The notes beneath the pieces are model-generated. The model saw only the letters and a program-made list of their open reading frames with translations. It was not told the DNA's origin and searched no databases. A program made the translations under genes and the position numbers. Shown here one piece after another: positions 1-18,971 of a DNA stretch of 64,000 bases; position 1 is the first letter of the stretch; the number at the start of each line of letters is the position of its first letter. The stretch lies in the NCBI RefSeq assembly GCF_036669915.1, contig NC_089314.1:23629799-23693798 (forward strand). Direction: 5' to 3'. This DNA is from Pocillopora verrucosa (Eukaryota; Cnidaria; Anthozoa; Scleractinia; Pocilloporidae).

Positions 1-80
1 CGAAATAATCTCAAAAATCGAGGAGGATTTTCCGCGATAAAGTTTGACATAAATATAAGTCTGCGGGCAAAATAAATAAA

Positions 81-344
81 ACTTAATTTAAAACCTTCGC
101 CTCCAAGATTTTATTAGTAATTCTCCCTTCTAACTGATACACATTTTCTTAACAGCAACTTTAGAGAATTTGGTTTGAATCAAGGTGATGTAATTAAACT
201 GATCACATAATGTGTTCTCATCAACTGTTTGCATCTTAATGTATGGTGTTGAAAAGGAGAAGTTGCCTTTTAATCATTCAGTCTGACAATTTAAGTTTTA
301 AGAGCAGAAAATTCTGATGTCAAGACCAAGACCAAGAGATATCA
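81..344. other. Left-edge non-coding stretch
   Basis: No open frame with protein character is visible here. From about 100 to 255 the sequence has the flavour of the dispersed repeats found in introns further right: an AT-rich stretch bounded by 'attctccc' and 'aggagaag' motifs in opposite orientation. It is probably a decayed small repeat. No promoter or gene can be supported. Confidence 0.3.
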
Positions 345-519
345 ACGGAGCAAGTCCGGATCAGTATCAGCATCTGGGCAACTGCCCACCTACCCCTCCC
401 CTAACCCAACAACAGTCAATGGATAACAATGTAATTAAATATGTGTTTATTGTTCATCGTGGTGTAAGATAGCAGATGAACTTTGTTGGTTTTTCTCACG
501 ATAGTCACTTATGATGTAG

Positions 520-564
520 ATCGCGACGTTTCAACTGCAATACTACTAGTCTTCATCAGGCGAT
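520..564 (-). ncRNA. Minimal hammerhead ribozyme motif (Penelope type), left arm
   Basis: Read on the minus strand, the order is: stem I strand ATCGC, core CTGATGA, stem II AGACT...AGTT with an 11-nt loop, core GAAA, a very short palindromic stem III (ACGT), the cleavage-site C, then GCGAT closing a perfect 5-bp stem I. All conserved hammerhead core positions are present. A stem III this short is typical of the minimal hammerheads described in metazoan Penelope-like elements, which are thought to act as dimers. Whether it cleaves cannot be seen from sequence. Confidence 0.75.
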
Positions 565-944
565 GAGGTCGATTTTTAACATGTCGCTATTTGTAGCACG
601 TTGGTACGCTGCTATTGGTGCATTTCGATCCTCATTATTATTCCGATCGTTAGATGGCGTTCCCTCATAGGTCCTCATAAATCGGCTCTTGTGTTGTTTG
701 ATCGTGACAATTTTTATAATCATTAAAATCTCTACAAATGTGATATTATTAGAACTATGGTATATATAATCCTTACAATCTTTATAATCATTAAAATCTT
801 AACTATCATAATATTATTAGATCGATGGCATTTAAAGCAGATAGATAGATCGTGCTAACCGCACAAACTTAACACCTACACAAATTGCCGATCTCTTGAA
901 TTTCGTCGTAAGATCGACATATTTCCAATATAACGGGTCGATTT

Positions 945-1199
945 ATGAAGTTTATTGATCGTGACCCCCAATGGTACACACGTAGGGTCAAAGAGGCTAT
1001 CCATACAAGACCTCATCCCAATAACATAAATAGGGATAGCAGAATCGACATTCCCGAAGCTTGGATACCCACGATCAAACAACACAAGAGCCGATTTATG
1101 AGGACCTACGAGGGAACACCATCTAACGATCGGAATAATAATGAGGATCGAAATGCACCAATAGCAGCGTACCAACGTGCTACAAATAGCGACACGTAA
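945..1199 (+). pseudogene. Penelope-like element ORF fragment, C-terminal tail of GIY-YIG region
   Basis: An 84-codon open frame ends 12 bases before a hammerhead motif. It contains a block reading DRDPQWYTRRVKEAIH, followed by NNINRDS and IPEAWIPTIKQH. This resembles the C-terminal end of the GIY-YIG endonuclease part of cnidarian Penelope-like polyproteins, recognised from memory of the family. The reverse transcriptase and the GIY-YIG catalytic core are absent, and the frame does not extend convincingly upstream, so this is a dead fragment. The last third is repeated inverted at 595-712. Confidence 0.6.
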
Positions 1200-1211
1200 A
1201 CAATCGACCTC

Positions 1212-1256
1212 ATCATCTGATGAAGACTAGTAGTATTGCAGTCGAAACGTCGCGAT
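1212..1256 (+). ncRNA. Minimal hammerhead ribozyme motif (Penelope type), right arm
   Basis: It has the same architecture as the motif at 520-564 but on the plus strand: CTGATGA at 1217-1223, stem II AGACT/AGTC with an 11-nt loop, GAAA at 1244-1247, palindromic ACGT, cleavage C at 1251 and GCGAT. Stem I is weakened here (ATCAT against GCGAT leaves one wobble and one mismatch). It follows the stop codon of the GIY-YIG tail by 12 bases, the expected order for a Penelope 3' flank. Confidence 0.7.
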
Positions 1257-1388
1257 CTACCTCATAAGTGACTCTACCGTGAGACAAACGAACAAAGTTC
1301 ATCTCTAATTGACAACAAGTTAGGATTAATGTTGGGTTAGGGGAGGGGTAGGTGGGCAGTTACCCAGATACTGCTATTGATCCGCAAG

Positions 1389-2009
1389 AGCTTACTTTGT
1401 AATAACGCCATTGTATTTGTATTCATCACTGACAGGGAAAGTTTTTTTTCCAGTTTCTTACATTTGGTTTCATTAGTCAGACGGTAACCAGAGGATACTG
1501 AACACTCCATGTAACTGCTTTTAAAGGTGAGCTGTCTTTCTCTTATAGTTCCATAGCCGCTGGCCATTAATTTTTATTTTTCTTGTTAATCATAACCATC
1601 ACAATTTCCTCAAATGTGATGGTACATCTGCTACTTTTTTATTAACTAATCATTCTATGCAGTTGTAATCGAACAATGTAATCTGAGGTGCATTCTAAAT
1701 CCAAGTAAAAGTGACACTGATACGAGCGAAAGCTGCGAGGGTCGAAAACTTTTGCTTTGATCGGATCTCTAAAAAGGATGTTTATCAAGATTGTTGTGTG
1801 TGCTCAAGTGATTAGCCTTTAAAATAATGAAAAATGAATTTTACACTTAAACCAGCGAGTCCTCTCGGAAAGAAAACAATTGCCCTCTAAAAAGTTGCGG
1901 AGAGAAGGCTTCAAAAAATAGCCTTCATCTTGTTTCGTCATTTGAGTTTTTTTACTTTTCCCTTTTTTATATTTTCACGTTAGGGGCCATTCTGATAAAC
2001 GCAAAAGAG
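1389..2009. other. Upstream region of the TPR-CHAT gene
   Basis: No protein-coding signal. Just before the gene, a pyrimidine-rich run (about 1938-1980) ends in 'cacgttag' at 1982. This could be a 3' splice site, which would put the foldback element in a 5'-UTR intron, but no upstream exon can be identified. Two in-frame ATGs (2010 and 2019) begin the protein. Confidence 0.3.
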
Positions 2010-5000
2010 ATGAATAACATGCATGAGATCCTAGAAAAGATCAAGATAGGCATAAATGTGGTCATATTTCTGTTGAGGACTGATCGTGGTATACAAGCCA
2101 GTGAGGTGTGTGGTGAATGTTTAATTTTGCTCAACAATTTTCACTGTGGTATTGATGACCTTGATGTCTATGAGGTGATATTCAATATGTATTACGCAAT
2201 CTCTGGTTACACAAACGCAGCAAGATACACCAGCAGACTAATTGGTATGTTCCACAATGCTGGGATATTAATGATAGAACTGGGAGAAAAATATCAAGAA
2301 AAGAGTAGGTTTGCAGAAGCCAAGAAACTCTTTGAAGGAGCAGTTGCTATCATGAAAACTATCAGCTATAAAAGAAAAGAGGCACTGGCTTATGAATACC
2401 TTGGAGTCGTGTTTTATTCGCTCGGAGAATATCAGAAGGGTAAGGAATATTCCGAAAGAGCACTTGCCATCGCAACAGAAATTGGCGACAGGGAAAGAGA
2501 AGGATCACTTTACGGGAACTTTGGAGCTGTTTTTTACTCACTCGGTGAATATCAGAAGGCTAAAGAATATTACGAGAAAGCACTTGCCATCGCAACAGAA
2601 ATTGGCGACAGGGAAAGAGAAGGATCACTTTACCTTAAATTTGGAGCTGTTTTTTACTCACTCGGTGAATATCAGAAGGCTAAAGAATATTACGAGAAAG
2701 CACTTGCAATCGCAACAGAAATTGGCGACAGGAAAAGAGAAGGATCACTTTACGGGAACTTTGGAGCTGTTTTTTACTCACTCGGTGAATATCAGAGGGC
2801 TAAAGAATATTACGAGAAAGCACTTGCAATCGCAACAGAAATTGGCGACAGAAGAGGAGAAGGATCACTTTACCGGAACCTTGGAGGTGTGTTTCACTCA
2901 CTCGGTGAATATCAGAAGGCTAAAGAATATCACGAGAAAGCACTCGCCATCGCAACAGAAATTGGTGACAGAAAAGGAGAAGGAGCATCTTACGGGTGCC
3001 TTGGAGCTGTGTTTCACTCACTCGGAGAATATCAGAAGGCTAAAGAATATCACGAGAAAGCACTTGCCATCGCAACAGAAATTGGCGACAGAAGAGGAGA
3101 AGGAGCATCTTACGGGTGGCTTGGAGGTGTGTTTCACTCACTCGGTGAATATCAGAAGGCTAAAGAATATCACGAGAAAGCACTTGCAATCGCAACAGAA
3201 ATTGGCGACAAAAAAATAGAAGGAACATCTTACGGGAACCTTGGATCTGTGTTTCTCTCCCTCGGTGAATATCAGAAGGCTAAAGAATATTACGAGAAAG
3301 CACTTGCAATCGCAACAGAAATTGGCGACAACAGAAAAAAAGGAACATCTTACGGGAACCTTGGAGCTGTGTTTCACTCCCTCGGTGCATATCAGAAGGC
3401 TAGAGAATATTACGAGAAAGCACTTGCAATCGCAACAGAAATTGGCGACAAAAGCGGAGAACTAACATCTTACGGGAACCTTGGAGCTGTGTTTCACTCA
3501 CTCGGTGAATATCAAAAGGCTAAAGAATATTACGAGAAAGCACTTGCAATCGCAACAGAAATTGGCAACAGGGAAAGAGAAGGATCACTTTACGGGAACT
3601 TTGGAGCTGTTTTTCACTCACTCGGTGAATATCAGAAGGCTAAAGAATATTACGAGAAAGCACTTGCAATCGCAACAGAAATTGGCGACAGAAGAGGAGA
3701 AGGATCACTTTACCGGAACCTTGGAGCTGTGTTTCACTCACTCGGAGAATATCAGAAGGCTAAAGAATACCACGAGAAAGCACTCGCCATCTTAACAGAA
3801 ATTGGCGACAGAAGAGGAGAAGGAGCATCTTACGGGTGCCTTGGAGCCGTGTTTCAATCACTCGGTGAATATCGGAAGGCTAAAGAATATCACGAGAAAG
3901 CACTTGCCATCGCAGCAGAAATTGGTAACAGGGAAGGAGAAGGAAGAGGCTATATAAATCTTGGAGCTGTGTTTCTATCACTTAGGAAAAATAAGCAGGC
4001 TAAAGAGCATTTCGACAAAGCGCTTTCCATCAGCACAGAGAGCGGAAACAGGAAATGTGAAGGGGAGTGCCACGCAGGCCTGGCAAATTTTTTTTATTCG
4101 CTTCATGATTACCAGAAGGCTACAGAACACGATGGCAAAGCCCTTGCCATTAGCAAGAACATTGGCGATAGAAAAAGCCAAGGAAGAACGTACCTACACT
4201 TTGGTCATGTGTCTCTATCGCTCGGCAATTATAGCGAATCAGAAAAGTACTTCGAGAAAGCGCACTTGATAAGTAACAAAATTGGAGACATTATGACTGA
4301 CTTTGAAAGCCTCCTCGGAATCACCTTGTTAAAGATACCGCAATCAGAGTTAGAGAAGGCAATGTTGTATCTTTCTCAATGTATGAAAAAATATGAAGAG
4401 ATGCGAAGTCTCCTCGCAGGAAACGATGACTTAAAAACATCTCTCTTAGAAGGGCGCGGTAATTTTCCCTACAAGTTGTTCAGTCAGTTGCTTTGCGTCA
4501 CTGGAAGACATCGAGATGCTCTCTATGTGGAGGAGCTGAGACGAGCTAGAGGCCTTGCGGAATTAATGGGAGACAAGCTCTCAGTTGAAAGCCACATCTC
4601 AACTGATTCAACATCATGGTTTGGGATCGAAAAAATTGTAAATAAAGAAAACAGCTGTGATGTTTTGTACATTTCTTATTGTGAACGGCATGTTCATCTG
4701 TGGGTTTTGAAAGCAAACGGAGACATTAAGTATAGAGTGAGCCCCGAAATGGAAATCGACGCTCTCATCGCTGTATCAGTTTGTAACGTGGAGGACATTT
4801 TTAAAAGAAGTGCTTCCAGCTTTGGCGTTCTTATGAATGAGAATTGTGAAGATCGATCTCTGGATGACGACACTCCCATGCTCCATGAAGCGAGCCAAGC
4901 GACTGTGCGAGTTGACCAGACCAAAGCCAAAGCCCAAACCCAAAGAATTCTTCAGTTGTGCTTTGAACAGATCATCACTCCTGTACAAGATCTACTTACA

Positions 5001-5813
5001 GAGCCTGAAATCATCATTGTACCAGAGAGTTGCTCGTACCGAGTCCCTTTTGCTGCCTTACGAGACGAAACAGCTGGAAAGTATTTAGCAGAGACTCACC
5101 GTATCCGAATCGTTCCTTCTTTGACAACTCTCGGGCTCATTCAGGAATGTCCAGCGGACTATCACAGTCAGACTGGAGCACTAGTGGTGGGTGATCCCAT
5201 GGCTGTCGAAGTGCAATACAAAGGACGTACCTTACAGTTGAAACCATTGCCTTGTGCAAGAAAGGAAGCAGAGATGGTTGGTCGACTCCTGGGGGTTCAG
5301 CCTTTGTTAGGAGAGCACGCAACAAAGAAGGCGGTACTTCAAGCAATTCATTCAGTGAGTCTAGTACACCTTGCTGCTCATGGTAACGCTGATAGAGGGG
5401 AAATTGCCCTTTCCCCTAATTGTGCCTTGGACAGCATTCCAAAAGAAGAAGACTACCTTCTGAAAATGTCTGACATTTCGAAGGTTAGGTTGCGAGCTAA
5501 GCTGGTAGTACTTAGCTGTTGCCACAGTGGGCGTGGAACGTTTAAAAAGGAAGGAGTCATTGGAATCGCTCGGGCTTTCTTAGCATCCGGTGCACGTTCA
5601 GTGTTGGTAGCATCGTGGGCCATACAAGACGAAGCAACAGAGCAGCTCATGAATCATTTCTACGAACATCTGGCTGCTGGAAAAAGTGCTAGTGAATCCC
5701 TTCACCAGGCCATCAAGTGGTTGAGGAGCAAAGGCTTCACCGAACCTTGTCAGTGGGCTCCGTTTGTGTTGATGGGAGACAACGTGACATTTGACTTAAA
5801 AAAATTTAGGTAA
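2010..5813 (+). CDS. TPR-CHAT protein: tandem TPR repeats with C-terminal CHAT caspase-like peptidase domain
   Basis: The frame encodes 1267 residues with no intron. Residues about 90-770 are some 17 consecutive 40-residue tetratricopeptide units of the LGEYQKAKEYYEKALAIA type, resembling the TTC28/GPSM2-like TPR class. A linker follows, then a CHAT domain (about 960-1260) of the separase/caspase-like clan. The likely catalytic pair is visible: His1124 in HLAAHGNADRG and Cys1170 or Cys1171 in LSCCHSGRG. CHAT proteins are predicted cysteine peptidases. In bacteria TPR-CHAT proteins act in defence (the Craspase protease); cnidarians carry many, with largely unknown roles. A regulated protease or scaffold of innate immunity is inference. 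The stop codon overlaps a strong splice donor (AG/GTAAGC at 5809-5810). Splicing to 6447 would replace the last residue and stop with a charged 20-residue tail ending at 6504. The neighbours are Penelope-derived foldbacks. Confidence 0.9.
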   Translation: MNNMHEILEKIKIGINVVIFLLRTDRGIQASEVCGECLILLNNFHCGIDDLDVYEVIFNMYYAISGYTNAARYTSRLIGMFHNAGILMIELGEKYQEKSRFAEAKKLFEGAVAIMKTISYKRKEALAYEYLGVVFYSLGEYQKGKEYSERALAIATEIGDREREGSLYGNFGAVFYSLGEYQKAKEYYEKALAIATEIGDREREGSLYLKFGAVFYSLGEYQKAKEYYEKALAIATEIGDRKREGSLYGNFGAVFYSLGEYQRAKEYYEKALAIATEIGDRRGEGSLYRNLGGVFHSLGEYQKAKEYHEKALAIATEIGDRKGEGASYGCLGAVFHSLGEYQKAKEYHEKALAIATEIGDRRGEGASYGWLGGVFHSLGEYQKAKEYHEKALAIATEIGDKKIEGTSYGNLGSVFLSLGEYQKAKEYYEKALAIATEIGDNRKKGTSYGNLGAVFHSLGAYQKAREYYEKALAIATEIGDKSGELTSYGNLGAVFHSLGEYQKAKEYYEKALAIATEIGNREREGSLYGNFGAVFHSLGEYQKAKEYYEKALAIATEIGDRRGEGSLYRNLGAVFHSLGEYQKAKEYHEKALAILTEIGDRRGEGASYGCLGAVFQSLGEYRKAKEYHEKALAIAAEIGNREGEGRGYINLGAVFLSLRKNKQAKEHFDKALSISTESGNRKCEGECHAGLANFFYSLHDYQKATEHDGKALAISKNIGDRKSQGRTYLHFGHVSLSLGNYSESEKYFEKAHLISNKIGDIMTDFESLLGITLLKIPQSELEKAMLYLSQCMKKYEEMRSLLAGNDDLKTSLLEGRGNFPYKLFSQLLCVTGRHRDALYVEELRRARGLAELMGDKLSVESHISTDSTSWFGIEKIVNKENSCDVLYISYCERHVHLWVLKANGDIKYRVSPEMEIDALIAVSVCNVEDIFKRSASSFGVLMNENCEDRSLDDDTPMLHEASQATVRVDQTKAKAQTQRILQLCFEQIITPVQDLLTEPEIIIVPESCSYRVPFAALRDETAGKYLAETHRIRIVPSLTTLGLIQECPADYHSQTGALVVGDPMAVEVQYKGRTLQLKPLPCARKEAEMVGRLLGVQPLLGEHATKKAVLQAIHSVSLVHLAAHGNADRGEIALSPNCALDSIPKEEDYLLKMSDISKVRLRAKLVVLSCCHSGRGTFKKEGVIGIARAFLASGARSVLVASWAIQDEATEQLMNHFYEHLAAGKSASESLHQAIKWLRSKGFTEPCQWAPFVLMGDNVTFDLKKFR
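2281..4320 (+). repeat. 17-unit, 120-bp tandem repeat encoding TPR motifs
   Basis: Coding units of exactly 120 bp (40 codons) run without any indel. Those between about 2401 and 3960 are close to identical at the nucleotide level, with long stretches such as 'cacttgcaatcgcaacagaa' repeated in nearly every unit. The first and the last three units are clearly more diverged. This points to recent unequal crossing-over or gene conversion in the middle of the array. The exact 3n length also leaves alternative frames open across the array, giving spurious long ORFs. Confidence 0.9.
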
Positions 5814-5859
5814 GCTTGAGCTTAATGAGTAATTTGTATAACAAAAGCTAATTTTTTTC

Positions 5860-5999
5860 GTTTGTCTCACGATGTAGTCACGTGTGATGTAGATCGCGAC
5901 GTTTCGACTGCTAGTCTTCTTCAGGCGATGAAGAAGACTAACTGTATGCAGTCGAAAGGTCGCGATCTACATCATACGTGAAAACGTCGTGAGACAAAC
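5860..5999. mobile_element. Small Penelope-type foldback with inverted hammerhead arms
   Basis: The 140-bp inverted repeat starts 'gtttgtctcac' and ends 'gtgagacaaac'. The same outer motif ends the inner right arm of the upstream element (1279-1289). The minus-strand arm carries a hammerhead-like motif (5893-5929). The plus-strand arm keeps stem II and GAAA (5954-5957) but has lost the CTGA core and has AGGT for ACGT, so it is dead. It lies 47 bp after the ORF stop, within the putative last intron (5810-6446) of the TPR-CHAT gene. Confidence 0.7.
5893..5929 (-). ncRNA. Hammerhead ribozyme motif, shortened stem II
   Basis: The minus-strand order is ATCGC, CTGAAGA, a stem II of AGACT/AGTC with only a 3-nt loop, GAAA, ACGT, C, GCGAT. 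The core permits any base at the fifth position, so CTGAAGA is compatible. Stem I is a perfect 5 bp. The length of 37 nt is shorter than the 45-nt copies upstream because of the reduced loop. Confidence 0.6.
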
Positions 6000-6446
6000 T
6001 AAAAAACTTAGCTTTTATTGTTATTAACCACTATGAATAACCACAACCTATTTTACGAAATTTGTATAATGTAACCTACACTGGTTTCTTATGATTTCGT
6101 TGTGAACGGTGTTTTGGAGCCGAACATCTTGGAAATGTAGTGATTAACAGAGTTCATACAGCACACAAAGGAACGGTTAAGACGGTTAGTTAGATTAATT
6201 TGCCATAGCTCAATATGATTTTTGTACGCAAACTGGGTTTAGGCATGGTATCCTTAACTTAATTCGCAAAGTTGAAAAACGACAGCCTTGAGCTAATGGC
6301 ATCAAAGAAGTAAGCTGATCAAGGTTTTTTTTTCCGGTTTCTCAGTTTTATTTTTTGGCAATTTGGTCCATTTGCTCTAAGGCCGAAATTGTTCCTCTAT
6401 CGTCACGTGCGTTTAACTTCCTTCTTTACACAAATTTTTTTTTCAG

Positions 6447-6504
6447 GAAAGAAGAACTGACAGATGATAAGAACGAGGCGGACAAGAGGCAGAGCAGAAA
6501 CTGA
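6447..6504 (+). CDS. Putative last exon of the TPR-CHAT gene
   Basis: A polypyrimidine tract and 'tttcag' (6441-6446) precede an open stretch that, joined to the donor at 5809/5810, keeps the frame (AG+G = Arg). It encodes a highly charged tail, KEELTDDKNEADKRQSRN, then TGA. The 637-bp intron would hold the small hammerhead foldback. The donor and acceptor are seen in the sequence; use of this exon is inference and needs transcript support. The unspliced stop three codons later is the alternative end. Confidence 0.5.
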
Positions 6505-9409
6505 TCCGAGACAAAGACCCCTCTTCCTGCGCTGTGTTTGAAACTGGAAACTGGTGTTACTTTGACTCCTCTACCTGTGCTCTGGCCGAAACAGGAAACT
6601 GGTATAATTTGTACAGACATTTTTAGTTTGGTTCCAGTAAACTATTTACTTTTGAATACTATTCTTTTGATTTCGTGAGTCACTCGCTAGACTCATAAGG
6701 TAGATCAATAGAGGAACAAAATAATAAGGATGAGGATTAAAAACACTAAGGACATGAGATAAATGTTTTAAGATGCCAATATTGAGACACTTATTTTCCG
6801 ATAGCGGTTCCTTAAATCTTTATTCTTTAAGGTCCATAGATTTAATTTGCGATTCTCGCTTCTAACTACGATGCATTTTATTGTAAAGTATGAAAGACAG
6901 TCAATTTTGTATATGTCAAGAAAGCAATCCAAGGCTAAAGGTTTGTCTTTTCTGGTCATTTCTAAGCTAGATGAATTGTACTTACTATGGAGATAATTTG
7001 AAAGTCAATCTGGAGGAGATAAAAGGATTACTTTCTAGGTGTTTTAGGTTTTATTTTTAGATAGAGGTCACTGTAAGACAAAATTGAGATGATTCTCACT
7101 AATAACTGTAGTTGATGAGGATCGATTGTTAACAGTGGTCCGATCACGACCTGAGTACGATTTTTTGACAGGTAGTTGATAACAAGCCATGAAATGCCAA
7201 TCTTTATCGTTATCTAGAGGTTGTGCAGTGTTAAAAATATGATTAATTCCATTTATTTGCGATCAAATTCCTTGACGAGTAACAAAGGACGAACTAATTT
7301 GCTCCGCTCCCAACATGAGGGGGGCGAAGGTTCGAACCACTTTGAAGCTTAATTTTTTGCGGCTTTTTTGTCCGACTGCAATTTCTACAACTGTATTTCT
7401 TCGGTGGGAATAATTCCGTTATTCCGCATTATCCTCAGGTCAAAATATCATTGATTTCACTTATTTTGGATCCAATCACTGTTAACTCTCGGCCTATGGC
7501 AATGCCTTCTATTTTCTAGAGTTTGAAACAGAACTTATGATCATAAAAGAAGAATGATGTCCAATTTTGTGAATTTTCAGAGAACATGCAAAACAGCAAA
7601 ATGCTCAAAAAGATGTTGAATTTTAAAGACGTTTGATTTGCTACTGATTTGATTGCCTCAAGAGAATTCTCTCTTGATATTCACGTAAAGATAAATACCA
7701 CTAGACTACTAGTCATATATGCTTTTTTTTTTAGTATTTTTTAATTCCTCGGTAATAAAATTTGTTCTGTAAGCTGTGCTGTTGATTCAAGTATCCACAT
7801 TTGTTTTTCTATGTAAGATATAATTTGTGACAATTGCTCACGGAAGGCGAAGGGAATGTTGGCTTACAATACTCAGTATGATATCAAGGGCACCATTTGA
7901 AACTAATCACTGAGCCTTAAAATAATTTTTTTATTTTGATTTCCCAGGTGATTGAATGAGCGTCCAAATTTGTTTATTTATCAAGAGACAACAAAAAGTC
8001 GTGCGAAGGCCAAGTCAAAATTTTAGTGCTTCATTTTGTAGCACGCGAAACAGATTATTTACGAGTAGCTTACCGTCGAAAAGGGATATCGACTTTCAAC
8101 TGCAACTTAACGTACAAACAAGTTTTCCTATTATTCAGAAATAACAGGAAAACACTCTCCGAACTTGAGTCAACTTTTCAAAGAAGATTTTCCTCGGGAG
8201 GCATATTCGGTCACTTGACGCATTTAATCCAGTTGCGCTCTTTCGAGAGTATTGGATAGATTATGTTGAAATATGACCCAATCCTTGACTCTCTAGAGTG
8301 CGCCAAGCAAAACCAGCTGGAATAACACAACCTCCGACCAGTAATTTTGCCAATTTAATAAAACATTAGGCTGCTTTTTGTAATTCTGTACATCTGCAGT
8401 AATAGCTACTGGGGCAAGATAAAAATGGTACTTTTCGATGGATAGTCATATCAGATGGTTTTCACGCAAATTAGTACCACAGGGAGGGAAAAGGGGAAGG
8501 GAAGAGGTTACAACAACCTCTTGTCTTTATTCTTTAACAATTACCAACGAAGTAACAAAACAAACAGAAAACTTGAAGCTCTCAGAACAACAGCAATTTA
8601 CTGCGACCCATAAAATTTTCAAACATAGAGGTATACTGAGAGTTTCAACGATCAGTTATATGGGGATAAAACTTATTGGCAGCTGTTGTTCCAGCCTTTG
8701 CCCACTCTTGTAATGAAACGTATACTAAGCTAAGCCTTTCTACAATAGAATGTCGCTTGAAGTAAACTTCCTCCCTTTGATAAAGCATAACAAAAAATTC
8801 GATGCTTAGTTTCTCTTGTTTACAATGATGGGTAAATTAATTATTCAAAAGGGTTAACAGCAGGTCACGCTTCTCGGTGAATCTGTTTTCTTCGCTATTT
8901 TATCAATGTGCTCATTTTATGGGAACACCCTGTCAATAATAAAATTCCTTTAACAAGACAAACTCTCCCGTAAACTTGAAGTACAGCCATACTGAAGTTT
9001 TTTCCTTTGCTTAAAGGGAACCCATGTGGTTCATACCCATGTGATTTTAGTTTATCATGTGCTTCTTTCCAGATTTTCTATGTATATTTCTTTAGGACTG
9101 AAATTTCCTAAAAAAAATGTGACCACGCCCCTTCCATCAACCCTTTCATTCCTTTAAGTGATCAACATGTGAATTCTTGTTACAATTTTAAGATATTTAA
9201 GACAGCCAGATAGTGAGAATTTACAAAATCATAGACAAAGAAGTATTGCCCTGATAATACCCAAGATTCTCAGGAATAAACAACAAATAAATGTATGCCC
9301 ATCTGTTGGGAGAATTGGTTCATGGATATTAAGAGTGAAATGTCTAACTCTGATTATTTTGAAAGACTTCTATGAAACGTTGTTATTACAATGTGGGATG
9401 CTAATGATT
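6505..9409. other. Intergenic region between TPR-CHAT and VPS4 3' end
   Basis: About 2.9 kb with no convincing gene. Short open frames (for example 7956-8144 and 8438-8713) lack any recognisable motif. Around 7320-7345 a 'ggttcgaacc' resembles a tRNA B box, but no A box stands at the right distance. The 3' UTR of VPS4 must lie at the right end on the minus strand. Nothing else is identifiable. Confidence 0.4.

Positions 9410-18971
<9,562 letters not shown>

Larger units (their letters stand above)
345..1388. mobile_element. Penelope-derived foldback element (inverted arms with hammerhead ribozymes)
   Basis: Two sets of inverted arms are readable. The outer arms are 349-415 and about 1330-1388, sharing a C-rich block ending in 'ctcccctaacccaac'. 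The inner arms are 473-712 and 1068-1304. Each inner arm contains one hammerhead-ribozyme motif and the end of a GIY-YIG-type coding tail, in opposite orientation; the right arm also keeps more coding sequence. Penelope-like retroelements are known to have flanking repeats with minimal hammerhead ribozymes and to encode a GIY-YIG endonuclease, so I read this as two truncated copies, or pseudo-LTR pieces, joined head to head. No reverse transcriptase remains. The AT-rich spacer 713-940 shows nothing else. Confidence 0.75.

Noticed and set aside
3138-3377. Antisense open frame inside the TPR array
   Set aside because: A shadow of the tandem repeat with Phe/Cys-rich, low-quality composition.
2392-3795. 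Long open frames (up to 275 codons) offset from the TPR-CHAT frame
   Set aside because: They exist only because the 120-bp units are multiples of three and one stop-free unit repeats. Their residues are simply the same repeat read out of frame, and they end where the units diverge.
2010-5813. Bacterial contamination or lateral transfer as origin of the TPR-CHAT gene
   Set aside because: TPR units are of the animal GPSM2/TTC28 style, the flanks carry eukaryotic Penelope repeats, and a good splice donor overlaps the stop. No abrupt compositional border is seen, though ancient transfer of the CHAT domain cannot be excluded.
7320-7345. B-box-like 'ggttcgaacc' suggesting a tRNA gene
   Set aside because: No A box at the right distance and no acceptor stem; an isolated match.
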